This document shows, piece by piece, positions 1 through 14,475 of a stretch of 64,000 nucleotides of DNA. The translations under genes and the position numbers were made by a program. A model generated the notes under the pieces. It saw nothing but the letters and a program-made list of their open reading frames with translations. It did no database searches and had not been told where the DNA came from. Each line of letters begins with the position of its first letter. The first letter of the stretch is position 1. The stretch is from Rutidosis leptorrhynchoides (Eukaryota > Streptophyta > Magnoliopsida > Asterales > Asteraceae). Location of the stretch: assembly GCF_046630445.1 (NCBI RefSeq), contig NC_092335.1:632762001-632826000 (forward strand). The letters are read 5' to 3'.

Positions 1-575
1 TCATGTGTCATGTTGCACGACTCTTTCATTTTACTTAACCTCCGAACATATCAAGAAAGTATATTTCTGATAGTTCTATCTTCCGTGATTCTGGTAATTT
101 GAAAATCAAATCGTGCTATTACCTTTCCTTTCTGCTTAGAATCTTAGTTCATTCAGAACTTCATACCTACGAATTCTGGACCATTATTCGCTTGAAGGAA
201 TGGTGAAAATAATGGAACAGAAAAAGTTAATTTATAGTGAAATATCAGACAAGTAAATCGAGGCGGGTTATCGCATTTAATCAAAATTTCTTTAATCATA
301 TCTTTTATGAATTTCAAAGATTTCTTCAAATCCCTTGAATTCCTGAAATCAATTTTGACTACGTAAAAAGTTAAAACGGAATTTTAACTTCTTCATTTCA
401 CTCTTTTGTGATAGCTTCACTCGTACTCTTCTCGAAATTGAATTGTTTTATCCACATCATCCGATGATGATAAAACTCTAATTAACAACTCGTACTCGTC
501 ATAAAAACATTCTTGTCGTTAACCATGACGACCTCTGTCAAATTTCGGGACGAAATTTCTTTAACGGGTAGGTAC
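1..575 (+). mobile_element. 3' internal end of the outer long-LTR retrotransposon
   Basis: This stretch matches the 3' internal parts of elements A (about 8720-9613) and B (about 24840-25733). It ends in the same polypurine-like motif, TTTAACGGGTAGGTAC, directly before an LTR that begins TGTAACGGCCC. It is the tail of an element whose 5' part lies left of the window. No coding region is seen. Confidence 0.85.
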
Positions 576-1361
576 TGTAACGGCCCGGAAATTTTCGACC
601 AAATTTAAACTTTATCTTTATATGATTCCGACACGATAAGCAAAGTCTGTAATGTTGAGTCTCAAAATTTTTGAACTGTTCTCAAATATTCAATTGACCT
701 TCGACTATTCCCGACGATTCACGAACATTTAATTGTAAATAGATATGTATATTTTAAAAATATATATATATATATATATAATAATAATAATTTGAACTAT
801 AATTTGAAATATTATATGATTTAATTATTAGGAATTATTATGTAATATGATATTATAATAATTATTATTTAAAATATATCAATATATATAATTGAAGTAT
901 ATTAAATATAATTATTAAATGATGGTAATACTCGGTTGTCGTTTCGATTAGTATTAAATAAGTTAAAATACGAAATTATGAGAAAATAAAAAAAATAACG
1001 TCGAACCGTAATAAATTTTAGGGTTTCTAAAATATATTTTACCTTAGAATGAGTTTTAGCACTCCGTATATACTACTTTGGATGGAGACTAGTTAAAGTA
1101 TTAATATTTCTGTCTTTCACACGTTTCAACCATTATTATATGTATATACATCTTTATTGACAATTTCTCTTAAAATTGAGAATAGAATATCGACAAAGTA
1201 TGACAACATATTGAAAGTTTACTGTGCGAATGTGAAGAGATAAACTCAGCATAGTAATGGCCTTATGTCTCCATGTGGAAGTAAATTATACTTATATATA
1301 TTTTAGTTTACCCATCGAACATACACACACGTAAATCTCTATTTTTATATTATTACTCGGA

Positions 1362-1422
<61 letters not shown>

Positions 1423-2348
1423 CTTAAATGTTTAATAATACTAATTATTTTACAAAAATATAAATGTAGACATATATATACCACGAAATCAGATTTCATA
1501 ATTCAACATCACTGTGTATGATTGAGTAGTAGTACAAATCAACTCCATTTAAGAACAAAAGTTGTTAACTATATTAATCAAATCGTACATATTTTTCTTC
1601 TCCATTTTTTGTCTGTGTCGATTATGGCTTGAAATCTGTTAGGAGTCTTTTTCGTGAGTCAATTATGATCAAAATTATTACTGCATCATTCCTCCAACAC
1701 ATTATACCCTGCCATTTAAATTGAAAAGCAGAAATAAAAAGAAACCCAGTTTGGTTCCTCTGTTCTTCAACTTTTTACCCATAACTCAAAAACGAACCAA
1801 ATTCCAAAAATTAATAATGCCATCTTGTTAGGAATCCATCACTCAAACTACCTGCAAAAATCTCAACATCCAATTCCTTAAAACCATTTCGAATTTTTGA
1901 GTCAAACTTTGTAATTCAAAAGTCAAACAGATTGTTCTTTGTAAAATTCGAGTTCTTTGGCATGTTTTAAGTTAAATTAAGAATGGAGAAAGTTTCTAGG
2001 GGTGATTTGAAACACAATTCGTGTTATAATCTTTGTCTAAAACGCTTTCAAAATTGAAATCAATTTTTTTTTTTTAAAAAAAAAAAAAACTTGCGACAGC
2101 AGCTTTTTAATATATATATTTTTTTTTTATTTTTTTTTATATTTTTTTTTTTTTTTGCTATTTTCTAACAATATAAACACTGAATATTAATCGTTATGAT
2201 TAATTGAAGTATCAAACTTTTTTTATGATTGATTGGAAATGGGTTTGGTCGAATTTTTTGAGAAAGAGGAAGAAGAAGGGAGACAGTAATTTACGGTTTA
2301 TATTTTAAGGAAGGTGGATTATAACAGATAAAAAGAAATGGAGTATTG

Positions 2349-2414
2349 GTGAGGAGTGTTTGTATATGATCGAGAGGTCCTAGGTTCGAAACTAGGCTAC
2401 TACATATTTTTTTT
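2349..2414 (+). other. tRNA-like module in the outer LTR
   Basis: B-box-like GGTTCGAAACT (2383-2393, one mismatch) sits in a small hairpin (CCTAGGTTCGAAACTAGG) and is followed by eight T residues (2407-2414), resembling a Pol III terminator. The A-box is weak. A second copy in this LTR (about 2629-2669) was interrupted in its B-box by element A. Confidence 0.45.
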
Positions 2415-2669
2415 ATTAATCTGCTGCAGTCCATTAAGCTTAGTGGACTTTGGGTTAGGCTAGAAAAGGAGTTAGAAAAATTTAACTGTTGGGCTGCATT
2501 TGTTTCGGGCCGAGATCCATTTGAATAGGCTGCTGGGCCGAATGTTATGAGAAAGATGAAGAAACAATTTACTTACATGTTATATAATTACGCGATCGAG
2601 TTATAACAAGAATTGAATCAGCAGATTAGGGGTTAGGGATGTTTGTGTTGAGCGAAAGGTCTTGGGTTC

Positions 2670-2841
2670 TGTCACGACCCGGAAATTTCCGACCAAATTT
2701 AAACTTTATCTTTATAGGATTTCGACACGATAAGCAAAGTCTGTAATGTTGAGTCTAAAATTTTTTTTTTTAAACTGTTTCATGTATTCAAATTACCCTT
2801 TGACCATACCCGACGATTCACGAACAATGGTTTGTAAATAA

Positions 2842-2891
<50 letters not shown>

Positions 2892-3002
2892 GTAAGGATT
2901 TATAATAATTTGAAATTATAAAATATAATTTAAACATTAGAATTAAATACGTAAAATGTAATACAAAATAACATACAGAATAATTAAGTTACTATGAAAA
3001 TG

Positions 3003-3094
<92 letters not shown>

Positions 3095-5372
3095 TATATA
3101 TATACATATATATATACATGGTTTCTATACCTAATTAATATTTTATGTATATTACTATATATATGAAATATTTAGATATCAAATAATCAATATGTGTTAT
3201 TATGTATATTAGATGTTATTAAATACTACATACTTAAATATATGTAATATCAATATGTTAAAAGATAAAATATAATAGCCATATTAATAAAAATAGTACC
3301 TTTATTACAATAAAGATTTATATTAATATCAGTATTAAAAGTATTATTAAAATTATTATAAATTTAATATGTTAAAATTTTTATAATTATTACTAATATT
3401 AGTATGACTATTATTAATATAATTATCATTATACTTGGTGGTAAATTATGATTTTTAGTCATTTTTAATTTCATTATTATTATTAATAACATAATCATAA
3501 CGATTTTTATAATTATAAATTATAATTATCATTATTTACCATCATTAGTATTATGGATATTATTATTATTATTAAAAATTTTATCATTATTATTAATATG
3601 ATTATTTTGATTATTAATATTTTTATTATTATTTTCTATTATAATAATTTTCAGTATTTTTATTATTAATAATATATATTTATTTATATTTATTAATTAT
3701 TAATATAAACATTAATTAAAGAATCGATTTCTGTATGCATCACAATCGTACTGTGTTCCTTTCTTGTTTTTGTCTCTAATTTTGTTACCAGCCTTAATCC
3801 ATAGTACATAACAATCGAATCTTATTTCTAATACCTACAAAATTCGTTATCAATCTCATTCCCCTTTTAATTTTAATTTTTTTTTTCTTCTTCTGTATCT
3901 GATTTAATAAGATGTCGACACAAATCCTTATATAATTCAATCCAGTTGTTAATTGATAACAGACGACTCACTTTTTCATTCACAATTTACAGAAATTATT
4001 AACAGGTTCTTTTGTATTCAAATTAAACAGAAAATAAAAAAAAAATACCTCCATCGACCTCTGTTTTTCGTTTTTTTTCCAAATTATCGAAATTGAGTTT
4101 AATTTCAAATTCTATTAATGCAGTTCTATCCTAAATCCTCCATTTAAACTATTTGGAAGGTTTCAAATCTCAAATTTTCGTATCGAGTAAGAATTTGTGA
4201 GTCAAAGTTCTTAAAATAAAAAGTCAAACAATATTCCTCAATCAAATTCGAGTTCAATTCGAGGTGTCAAGCTAAATTGAGTATCCAGAAAGTTTCACGG
4301 AAGTATTTGGAATATATTTCATGTTTTGATCGTAATCTAAAACAGTCTTATTTTTATAATCAATCTTTGGGTTTATGTTTTAAATTGTGAAAAAGCAAAT
4401 GATCAATTTCGAATAAATTCTCAAATTCTAAAAATGCTGATGTTTTAGTAATCCTCTAGTGAAACTATATGCAAAATCTCAGGTTCCAATTTCATCTATC
4501 GAATCAGAATTTTCGAGTCAAAGTTTAAGTTTAAAAAGTCAAAGAATGTGTTCATTGTGAAATTCGAAGTCGGGTTTATGTTTCTGTTTAAATTAATGGA
4601 TCATGTGCATTATGGTGGCCATTTATAACATCTTTCATGAAGAAACTAGAGTATAAAAACAAGTGGAAAACGAATTTGCAATTCGAGTTCAAAACGGGTA
4701 TATTTTTTTTTTACAGCAACTTTGATTTTTCTTTTTCTTCTGTGAATTTCCACTTATCTCAATCTAAAAGATTTCTGTTTCATTTATACATTTTGAAACA
4801 AACTAGTAATAGTTTTGATACAAACCTTAAACACCTCTGGTCGACTTGATTTATGAAGAAGAAAAAAAAAAAGGAGAAGTTAAATACGGGTTATATTTAA
4901 ATAAGACGGGATAATCTCAGATAAATAAGCCAGCCCAGCTGGTTGGGTATGGTGACGGGTATCTTGGAGGTCGCGGGTTCGAATCCCGGATTGAGCAGTT
5001 TAGTATATTTTTTTGAGGTAACTCACTTATCAACTTATTATTACTATTATTATCATTATTTTTTTTTACTACTAATATTTTTGTAAGGATTATTATTATC
5101 AATTAGGATTAGTATTAGTACCATTATTGTTATTAACATAAGTATTATTATTATGATCCTTATTATTACCAATATGACTAATGTATTAAAAATTGGATTT
5201 ATTAAAAAAAAAATGTTTTCATTATCATCTTTTGTGTTAAAATTATTGTTTTACTCTTATTAAAACTAACCTTATTATTATCATCAATATTATCTATATT
5301 TTTATTAATAAATGATTACTAAAATAAAAGTTTCAACGACGTTATTAAGATTATAAGTATAAAAATAAAGAT

Positions 5373-5433
<61 letters not shown>

Positions 5434-6133
5434 TAAATAACATCATTAATAATAATATATAAATATTTATTCGAATACAAGGATAAGTTTTAATCCATAT
5501 ATGAATGATATAGGTTCGTGAATCCGAGGCCAACCCTGCATTGTTTAGTTGTTCAATGTCGTCATATGTATTTTTACTACAAAATACATTATAGTGAGTT
5601 CATTTGCTCCCTTTCACTCTTTTACAATATATTTTTGGGACTGAGAATGCATGCGCAACTTTTACAAACATTTTACAAAATAGGCACAATTTCATAAAAT
5701 GACATTCTACGACTGATGTATTTAGGACTGATGTGTTATTGTGTATACCGGATATCCGAAGAGATCTTAATTATTATTGTGTATACCGGATATCTGAAGA
5801 GATCTTAAATTATGTTGCATGTATATCATTATTATTGAATTCCAGTCGCTCCAGCGTATGAATGATTTTTATTTTGCAGATGATTATCCTGCGCATTTAA
5901 TTAAATGAAATCTTGTGGCCTATTAAAATGATTGAAATGATATTTATGACAAACCTATGAACTCACCAACCTTTTGGTTGACACTTTAAAGCATGTTTAT
6001 TCTCAGGTATTAAAGAAATCTTCCGCTGTGCATTTGCTCATTTTAAAGACTTTACTTGGAGTCGTTCGTCAGTACCTCGCACTGGGACCAGATGTAATGA
6101 AATCGTCCATATGGATTTGGACGGGTCGTTTCA
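2670..6133 (+). repeat. 5' LTR of element A
   Basis: The LTR is 3,464 bp, from TGTCACGACCCGG to ACGGGTCGTTTCA, and the ends are imperfect inverted repeats. It contains long (TA)n tracts, a tRNA-like module (4931-5000), and a tandem pair of about 37-bp repeats (5734-5808) with the core ATACCGGATATC. Confidence 0.92.
4931..5000 (+). other. tRNA-like (Pol III-type) module in the 5' LTR of element A
   Basis: An A-box-like CAGCCCAGCTGG (4931-4942; one mismatch to TRGCNNAGYNGG) is followed by a perfect B-box GGTTCGAATCC (4976-4986) inside a T-arm-like hairpin (CGGGTTCGAATCCCG). A T-run follows within about 30 bp. The acceptor stem and anticodon arm are not convincing, so this is a tRNA-derived module and not a tRNA gene. 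The same layout is in the 3' LTR. Confidence 0.6.
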
Positions 6134-6135
6134 GT

Positions 6136-6147
6136 TGGTATCAGAGC
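6136..6147 (+). other. Primer-binding site of element A
   Basis: TGGTATCAGAGC lies 2 bp after the 5' LTR and matches the plant initiator-methionine tRNA 3' end used by many LTR elements. It fixes element orientation and the LTR boundary. Confidence 0.92.
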
Positions 6148-6422
6148 GGTGGTCTTAGCGAACCAGGTCTTGCCTTAGTATGCCTAACGGATAGTTGATA
6201 GGATGCCTTAGCAAGTCTGGACTTCGACCTTAGTTGCTTATTATAAGTTTTGCTTATCATTTCTTGTCGGAAATTACCTACTTATCATTCCTTAGTCTAG
6301 ACACGTCCTACTGCCTTAGTTGCATAGATAGTGTATAGACAAAATCATATCTTAGCGTATCTGTTACTGTACACTTTGCCTGGCATATTCCATAAATTCC
6401 TCCGTAATTTACGGGATCTTTT

Positions 6423-6527
<105 letters not shown>

Positions 6528-6600
6528 TATGTAATTAGAATATCATCTAATATCCGAAAAATCATTTCATATCGAAAAATCCTTTATTCAATCGTACGAA

Positions 6601-6936
6601 ATGGAACTCGCCGCTAGTTCAAGTTTATCGGATTCCGACAGCTATTCCGATATGGATGTTCACCTGAGCTCCGAAAGCAGTGTAACCGGGATGAATCAAC
6701 CAATCAGTCATCATCAATTCTGGATGAATTGGGGATGGGTTCGTGATCGACTTAATCAATGGAGACGAGAAGAAGGTGATCCCTTCCACCAACCGAATTC
6801 ACCTCTTGGCGAAGAACCTGAAGCACTTGGCGGAATATCTAATCAGGCATCACAGCCAGTACCGGCAGCACCATCAGTACCAGCAGCACCACCAGCATCA
6901 GCACCAGTACTATCAACAACCAAATCCGCACCATAA
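6601..6936 (+). CDS. Small acidic ORF of element A (111 aa)
   Basis: The N-terminus is rich in Ser and Asp, starting MELAASSSLSDSDS. It is nearly identical over about 75 residues to the 173-residue ORF of element B, then diverges into a Pro/Ala-rich tail. It lies about 450 bp after the primer site, where gag would normally begin, but no capsid or zinc-knuckle motif is visible. It looks like a shorter, worn copy of the element B ORF. Function unknown. Confidence 0.5.
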   Translation: MELAASSSLSDSDSYSDMDVHLSSESSVTGMNQPISHHQFWMNWGWVRDRLNQWRREEGDPFHQPNSPLGEEPEALGGISNQASQPVPAAPSVPAAPPASAPVLSTTKSAP

Positions 6937-9613
6937 GCCCTAACTTTACAATCTGTCCCACGAGTATCAACGTCATACGCTCCGTAAATATCAAGGAATA
7001 TCAATAACCTTAAACGATGAAGTATTGATTCATAACTTCATTTCAGATTAGATATTCCGCGGCGATTATGTAATCTATAATGATTTAGAGATTATGTATT
7101 CTTGTTCTAAAGGTAAACCTGATGAGTTTAATATGATATTAACTCATTAAATCCATGATTACATCTGAAGAAAATATATATGTATGTATATTTTCATAAA
7201 GATTGTAATTAAAAATTTTTTCTGTATAAATTATTAATGATGAGAATATTTTAACGGGTAGGTATACCCGAGAAATATTTAGATTTCACATTAATAAGTT
7301 ACACTGTAAATTATTCAATTCTGATTCAACAGTCATTGACTATTCTATTTGCATCCGCAGATATATGTATCCGTTCACCGAATAACAACCGTTTTCCTTC
7401 AAATTCAATTTCATATTTTGATTTTGACATATCAGAATCCAACAAGTGGCATAATGAAGAAAACATTATAAAATTTGTTAGAAACAAACAAATTAACTAT
7501 GAGAAATTTTGTTAAGAATCCACGCTAACAAAATCCTAGCTAACTGTTCCTAGCTAACTGTTAATTCCTTATTACATTTTAATTATCGCAATTTTAATTC
7601 TCGCAATTTTAATTATCGTTATTTAATTTCTGTTATTTATTTTACGCACCTTAAATATCGGGACACGTATACAAAGTTTTGACATATCATATCGACGCAT
7701 CTATATATATTATTTGGAATAACCATAGACACTCTATATGCAGTAATGCTGGAGTTAGCTATACAGGGTTGAGGTTGATTCTACAATAATATATATACTT
7801 TGAGTTGTGATCGAGTCTGAGACATGTATACGGGTCATGATACGTATTAATTGATTCGAATATTATATATGAATTATTGAATTGCTAATTGTGGACTACT
7901 AACTGTGGACTACTAACTGTGGACTATCAACATTGGACAATTAAAATGGATTAAAATATTGATTATAACATATAAAACCAAACAATTTTTCAAGTTTGCC
8001 ACTTGATTTCATCTTAAACATCCTTTGTATCTTGACGATCACAAACAGCGTTTAATCATCTAAAAACCTTCAAGATTCTTGAAAATCCTCGGTTTGATAA
8101 CCAATGATCCAGACCCGTTAACCTTGAAAATGCTGACGAAACAGCATATTGTAGATGGCCTAAATGGCCAAGAGTTTGATGATAAAGAATGGAGTGTTGG
8201 GAACGCTCGATAGAAAATATCTCGTACTGAAAAACGGTTTGAGCAAACCATGAAGGAGATTGTGGACAAATCCCACGGACTAAACTCGTACATAAAGAAT
8301 CCAGATAATTCTGTATCCGATGAAATCTCTAGCGAATATCTTGCTCCTTATTTATTCTTATTTCTTGCGGAAAATATTCCTCATCATCCTTTGATTTCAG
8401 GTATTTGAGAAATTCTAAGTTATCATCGTATCTTTCGTTATAAATATCCTCGATATTTCTGAAGATATCTTCAAAACTATTTTTGTCCGAAATTATTTTA
8501 TCTCTTCGTGCTATCTATATTATATCATAAAGGAAACTACTATAGTTTCTAAATTCCTTTAAAATTCGAGTTTGAATTATGAGTGATTTTGAAGTAGTGT
8601 TGGAAATTGATGCATGAGTTAGTATAATATAATGACGCCTGGCCAACGTGGTTATATTACAGTAAGTTATGCTGAATTTCTAATGCAACGTGATGATGGT
8701 TCACAAACCTTACCCTCATCATGTGCCATGTTACATAACTCTTTCATTCTACTTAACCTCTGAACATATCAAGAAAATACATTCTTGATAGTTCCATCTT
8801 TTCCGTGATTCTAGTAATTTGAAAATCAAATCGTGCTATTACCTTTCCTTTCTGCCTAGAATCTTAGTTCATTCAGAACTCCATATCTACGAGTTCTGGA
8901 CCATTATTCGCTTGACTTGAAGTCGGGAAGAGAAAACAATAGCATGGAGATCCGAAACATAACAAGAAATATAAAGCCGATCACCAACACAGAAATTACA
9001 AACTGTGTATATCAATACGAATAGCAAGATAAAGACACGGGAGAATTAGAGATACTATAACCCCAAGGTAATAGTAGAAGTGAATAGAATCCTCCGGTGG
9101 GAGTTGGAAAAGAATAAAGACAGATACGATAGTCAGAATAAGAACAAGGATCAGAACTGGATTAAGCATTTTCACAATCTTTAGGATGTATGAACTAAGA
9201 AAGAAAGTATAGAAATGGTGAGGATATTGGAACGGAAAAAGTTTAATTTATAATGGAAATATCAGATGTAGTAATCGAGACAGATGACCGTATTTAATTA
9301 TAGAGATCCTAATTTCCGTACATCCCGGAGAATCAGATCTTATTCAGATTACGAAGATTTCCTTTAAATTCCGTGAATTCCGGAATTCAACCGTTACTAT
9401 GTCAAAAGTAAGGCGAATCTTTACTTCCTCGATTCATTCTTTTGTGATGGCTTCACTCGTACTCTTCGTGTAATCGAATTATTTTATCCATAATTACTCA
9501 ACGGTGATCAGACTCTATTTATCAACTCATATTTGTCATGAAAAACATTTTTATTGTTAACCATGACGATCTCGATCAAATTTCGGGACGAAATTTCTTT
9601 AACGGGTAGGTAC

Positions 9614-9940
9614 TGTCACGACCCGGAAATTTCCGACCAAATTTAAACTTTATCTTTATAGGATTTCGACACGATAAGCAAAGTCTGTAATGTTGAGTCT
9701 AAAATTTTTTTTTTTTAAACTGTTTCATGTATTCAAATTACCCTTTGACCATACCCGACGATTCACGAACAATGGTTTGTAAATAAATAAATATGTATAT
9801 ATATATATATAAATGTAAGGATTTATAATAATTTGAAATTATAAAATATAATTTAAACATTAGAATTAAATACGTAAAATGTAATACAAAATAACATACA
9901 GAATAATTAAGTTACTATGAAAATGATTATATATATATAT

Positions 9941-9985
<45 letters not shown>

Positions 9986-12265
9986 TATATATACATATAT
10001 ATATATACATGGTTTCTATACCTAATTAATATTTTATGTATATTACTATATATATGAAATATTTAGATATCAAATAATCAATATGTGTTATTATGTATAT
10101 TAGATGTTATTAAATACTACATACTTAGATATATGTAATATCAATATGTTAAAAGATAAAATATAATAGCCATATTAATAATAATAGTACCTTTATTACA
10201 ATAAAGATTTATATTAATATCAGTATTAAAAGTATTATTAAAATTATTATAAATTTAATATGTTAAAATTTTTATAATTATTACTAATATTAGTATGACT
10301 ATTATTAATATAATTATCATTATACTTGGTGGTAAATTATGATTTTTAGTCATTTTTAATTTCATTATTATTATTAATAACATAATCATAACGATTTTTA
10401 TAATTATAAATTATAATTATCATTATTTACCATCATTAGTATTATGGATATTATTATTATTATTAAAAATTTTATCATTATTATTAATATGATTATTTTG
10501 ATTATTAATATTTTTATTATTATTTTCTATTATAATAATTTTCAGTATTTTTATTATTAATAATATATATTTATTTATATTTATTAATTATTAATATAAA
10601 CATTAATTAAAGAATCGATTTCTGTATGCATCACAATCGTACTGTGTTCCTTTCTTGTTTTTGTCTCTAATTTTGTTACCAGCCTTAATCCATAGTACAT
10701 AACAATCGAATCTTATTTCTAATACCTACAAAATTCGTTATCAATCTCATTCCCCTTTTAATTTTAATTTTTTTTTTTTCTTCTTCTGTATCTGATTTAA
10801 TAAGATGTCGACACAAATCCTTATATAATTCAATCCAGTTGTTAATTGATAACAGACGACTCACTTTTTCATTCACAATTTACAGAAATTATTAACAGGT
10901 TCTTTTGTATTCAAATTAAACAGAAAATAAAAAAAAAATACCTCCATCGACCTCTGTTTTTCGTTTTTTTTCCAAATTATCGAAATTGAGTTTAATTTCA
11001 AATTCTATTAATGCAGTTCTATCCTAAATCCTCCATTTAAACTATTTGGAAGGTTTCAAATCTCAAATTTTCGTATCGAGTAAGAATTTGTGAGTCAAAG
11101 TTCTTAAAATAAAAAGTCAAACAATATTCCTCAATCAAATTCGAGTTCAAATCGAGGTGTCAAGCTAAATTGAGTATCCAGAAAGTTTCACGGAAGTATT
11201 TGGAATATATTTCATGTTTTGATCGTAATCTAAAACAGTCTTATTTTTATAATCAATCTTTGGGTTTATGTTTTAAATTGTGAAAAAGCAAATGATCAAT
11301 TTCGAATAAATTCTCAAATTCTAAAAATGCTGATGTTTTAGTAATCCTCTAGTGAAACTATATGCAAAATCTCAGGTTCCAATTTCATCTATCGAATCAG
11401 AATTTTCGAGTCAAAGTTTAAGTTTAAAAAGTCAAAGAATGTGTTCATTGTGAAATTCGAAGTCGGGTTTATGTTTCTGTTTAAATTAATGGATCATGTG
11501 CATTATGGTGGCCATTTATAACATCTTTCATGAAGAAACTAGAGTATAAAAACAAGTGGAAAACGAATTTGCAATTCGAGTTCAAAACGGGTATATTTTT
11601 TTTTTACAGCAACTTTGATTTTTCTTTTTCTTCTGTGAATTTCCACTTATCTCAATCTAAAAGATTTCTGTTTCATTTATACATTTTGAAACAAACTAGT
11701 AATAGTTTTGATACAAACCTTAAACACCTCTGGTCGACTTGATTTATGAAGAAGAAAAAAAAAAGGAGAAGTTAAATACGGGTTATATTTAAATAAGATG
11801 GGATAATCTCAGATAAATAAGCCAGCCCAGCTGGTTGGGTATGGTGACGGGTATCTTGGAGGTCGCGGGTTCGAATCCCGGATTGAGCATTTTAGTATAT
11901 TTTTTTGAGGTAACTCACTTATCAACTTATTATTACTATTATTATCATTATTTTTTTTTACTACTAATATTTTTGTAAGGATTATTATTATCAATTAGGA
12001 TTAGTATTAGTACCATTATTGTTATTAACATAAGTATTATTATTATGATCCTTATTATTACCAATATGACTAATGTATTAAAAATTGGATTTATTAAAAA
12101 AAAAAATGTTTTCATTATCATCTTTTGTGTTAAAATTATTGTTTTACTCTTATTAAAACTAACCTTATTATTATCATCAATATTATCTATATTTTTATTA
12201 ATAAATGATTACTAAAATAAAAGTTTCAACGACGTTATTAAGATTATAAGTATAAAAATAAAGAT

Positions 12266-12341
<76 letters not shown>

Positions 12342-13045
12342 TATATAAATAACATCATTAATAATAATATATAAATATTTATTCGAATACAAGGATAAGT
12401 TTTAATCCATATATGAATGATATAGGTTCGTGAATCCGAGGCCAACCCTGCATTGTTCAGTTGTTCAATGTCGTCATATGTATTTTTACTACAAAATACA
12501 TTATAGTGAGTTCATTTGCTCCCTTTCACTCTTTTACAATATATTTTTGGGACTGAGAATGCATGCGCAACTTTTACAAACATTTTACAAAATAGGCACA
12601 ATTTCATAAAATGACATTCTACGACTGATGTATTTAGGACTGATGTGTTATTGTGTATACCGGATATCCGAAGAGATCTTAATTATTATTGTGTATACCG
12701 GATATCTGAAGAGATCTTAAATTATGTTGCATGTATATCATTATTATTGAATTCCAGTCGCTCCAGCGTATGAATGATTTTTATTTTGCAGATGATTATC
12801 CTGCGCATTTAATTAAATGAAATCTTGTGGCCTATTAAAATGATTGAAATGATATTTATGACAAACCTATGAACTCACCAACCTTTTGGTTGACACTTTA
12901 AAGCATGTTTATTCTCAGGTATTAAAGAAATCTTCCGCTGTGCATTTGCTCATTTTAAAGACTTTACTTGGAGTCGTTCGTCAGTACCTCGCACTGGGAC
13001 CAGATGTAATGAAATCGTCCATATGGATTTGGACGGGTCGTTTCA
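9614..13045 (+). repeat. 3' LTR of element A
   Basis: The LTR is 3,432 bp and near-identical to 2670-6133. The tRNA-like module recurs at 11823-11890. It is preceded by TTTAACGGGTAGGTAC and followed by the target duplication GGTTC. Confidence 0.92.
11823..11890 (+). other. tRNA-like module in the 3' LTR of element A
   Basis: This is a copy of the 4931-5000 module: A-box-like 11823-11834, B-box GGTTCGAATCC 11868-11878, followed by a T-run. It is about 2.2 kb into the LTR, as in the 5' LTR. Confidence 0.6.
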
Positions 13046-14475
13046 GGTTCGAGTCCTACCTGGAGCATTTCTTTTTACTTGAAGTTTTTAAGGGTATACA
13101 CAATTTCTTTTATTTTTATTATTATTATTATTATTGTTATGATTATTATTATTAGTTATTAAGGTTATAATTATGATTATAAATTGTTATTGTTACTAGT
13201 GATATTATTATTAAAGGTATTACTAATAGTACTAGTATTATCATTATAATTATTAGTATCACCATTATAATTATTATTATAAGTATTATCATTATTATTC
13301 TTATAAAGTAATAGTATTATTATTATCATTAACATTGATATTATTATGAGTATTATTATCATCATTAATTACTATTAATATCATGATTAAAAATCATTAT
13401 TTTTTTATTATTATCAATATTAGTATTATAAGTATTATTATGAAAATTTCTATCATTATTAATTTTATGAATATTATAATTATTACTATTATTATTATTA
13501 TTATTTTAACATTAAAATTATTATTTCTAGCATTATTATTATTACTATCATTGTTTGTACTACTAATATTACTACTATATCATTACAAACAAATATTAAT
13601 ATAAATATTACATATAACATAATAAAATTTATATTTTTATTTATACATAAAATGAATATATGAAACATATAAGTTATTAATATAAAAATGATATAACTAG
13701 TAAATTTATAAATATACATAAATTTGTTCGATTATAATCATGTGTGTTTATATATATACCTAATATAGGTTCGTGAATCCAAGGCCAACCCTGCATTGTT
13801 CAGTTGTTCAATATAGTCATATGTATTTTTACTACAAAATACATTAGGTGAGTTTCATTACTCCCTTTTTAAATGCTTTTGCAATATATATTTTTGGGAC
13901 TGAGAATACATGCGCTGTTTTATAACTGTTTTACGAAATAGACACAAGTACTTAAATTAAATTCTATGGTTGGATTATCGAACCGAATATGCCCCTTTTT
14001 AGCTTGGTAGCCTAAGAATTGGTGTTTATTATAATTGCCACCAATTGACGCGAATCCTAAAGATAGATCTATGGGCACTAACAAGCCCCAGTCAGAGAAT
14101 TTGAACTGCTTTAGTACTTCGATTTATCATGTCCGATGAGAGTCCCGGAATGATGGGGATATTCTATATGCATCCTGTTAAGGTCGGTTACCAGGTGTTC
14201 ACCATATGAATGAATTTTAATTCGCGAGTTACGCGTGACAATAAATGAAAATCTTGTGGTCTATTAAAATTATTGAAATGATTGTTTATAATAAATTAAT
14301 GAACTCACCAACCTTTTGGTTGACACTTTTAAGCATGTTTATTCTCAGGTGTTAAAGAAACCTTCCGCCGTGCATTTGCTCATTTTAAAGACTTTACTTG
14401 GAGTCGTTCGTCAGTACCTCGCACTGGGACCAGATGTAATGGAATCGTCCATATGGATTTGGACGGGTCATTTCA

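Noticed and set aside
4637-4849. 70-codon ORF repeated exactly at 11530-11742
   Set aside because: It lies in both LTRs of element A. Identity reflects recent LTR duplication, not selection, and no domain is seen.
4931-5000. A genuine tRNA gene
   Set aside because: Only A- and B-box-like parts fit; acceptor stem and anticodon arm do not fold convincingly.
13177-13719. Ile/Asn-rich ORFs in the LTR
   Set aside because: Simple-sequence translations of ATT/AAT microsatellite-like DNA.
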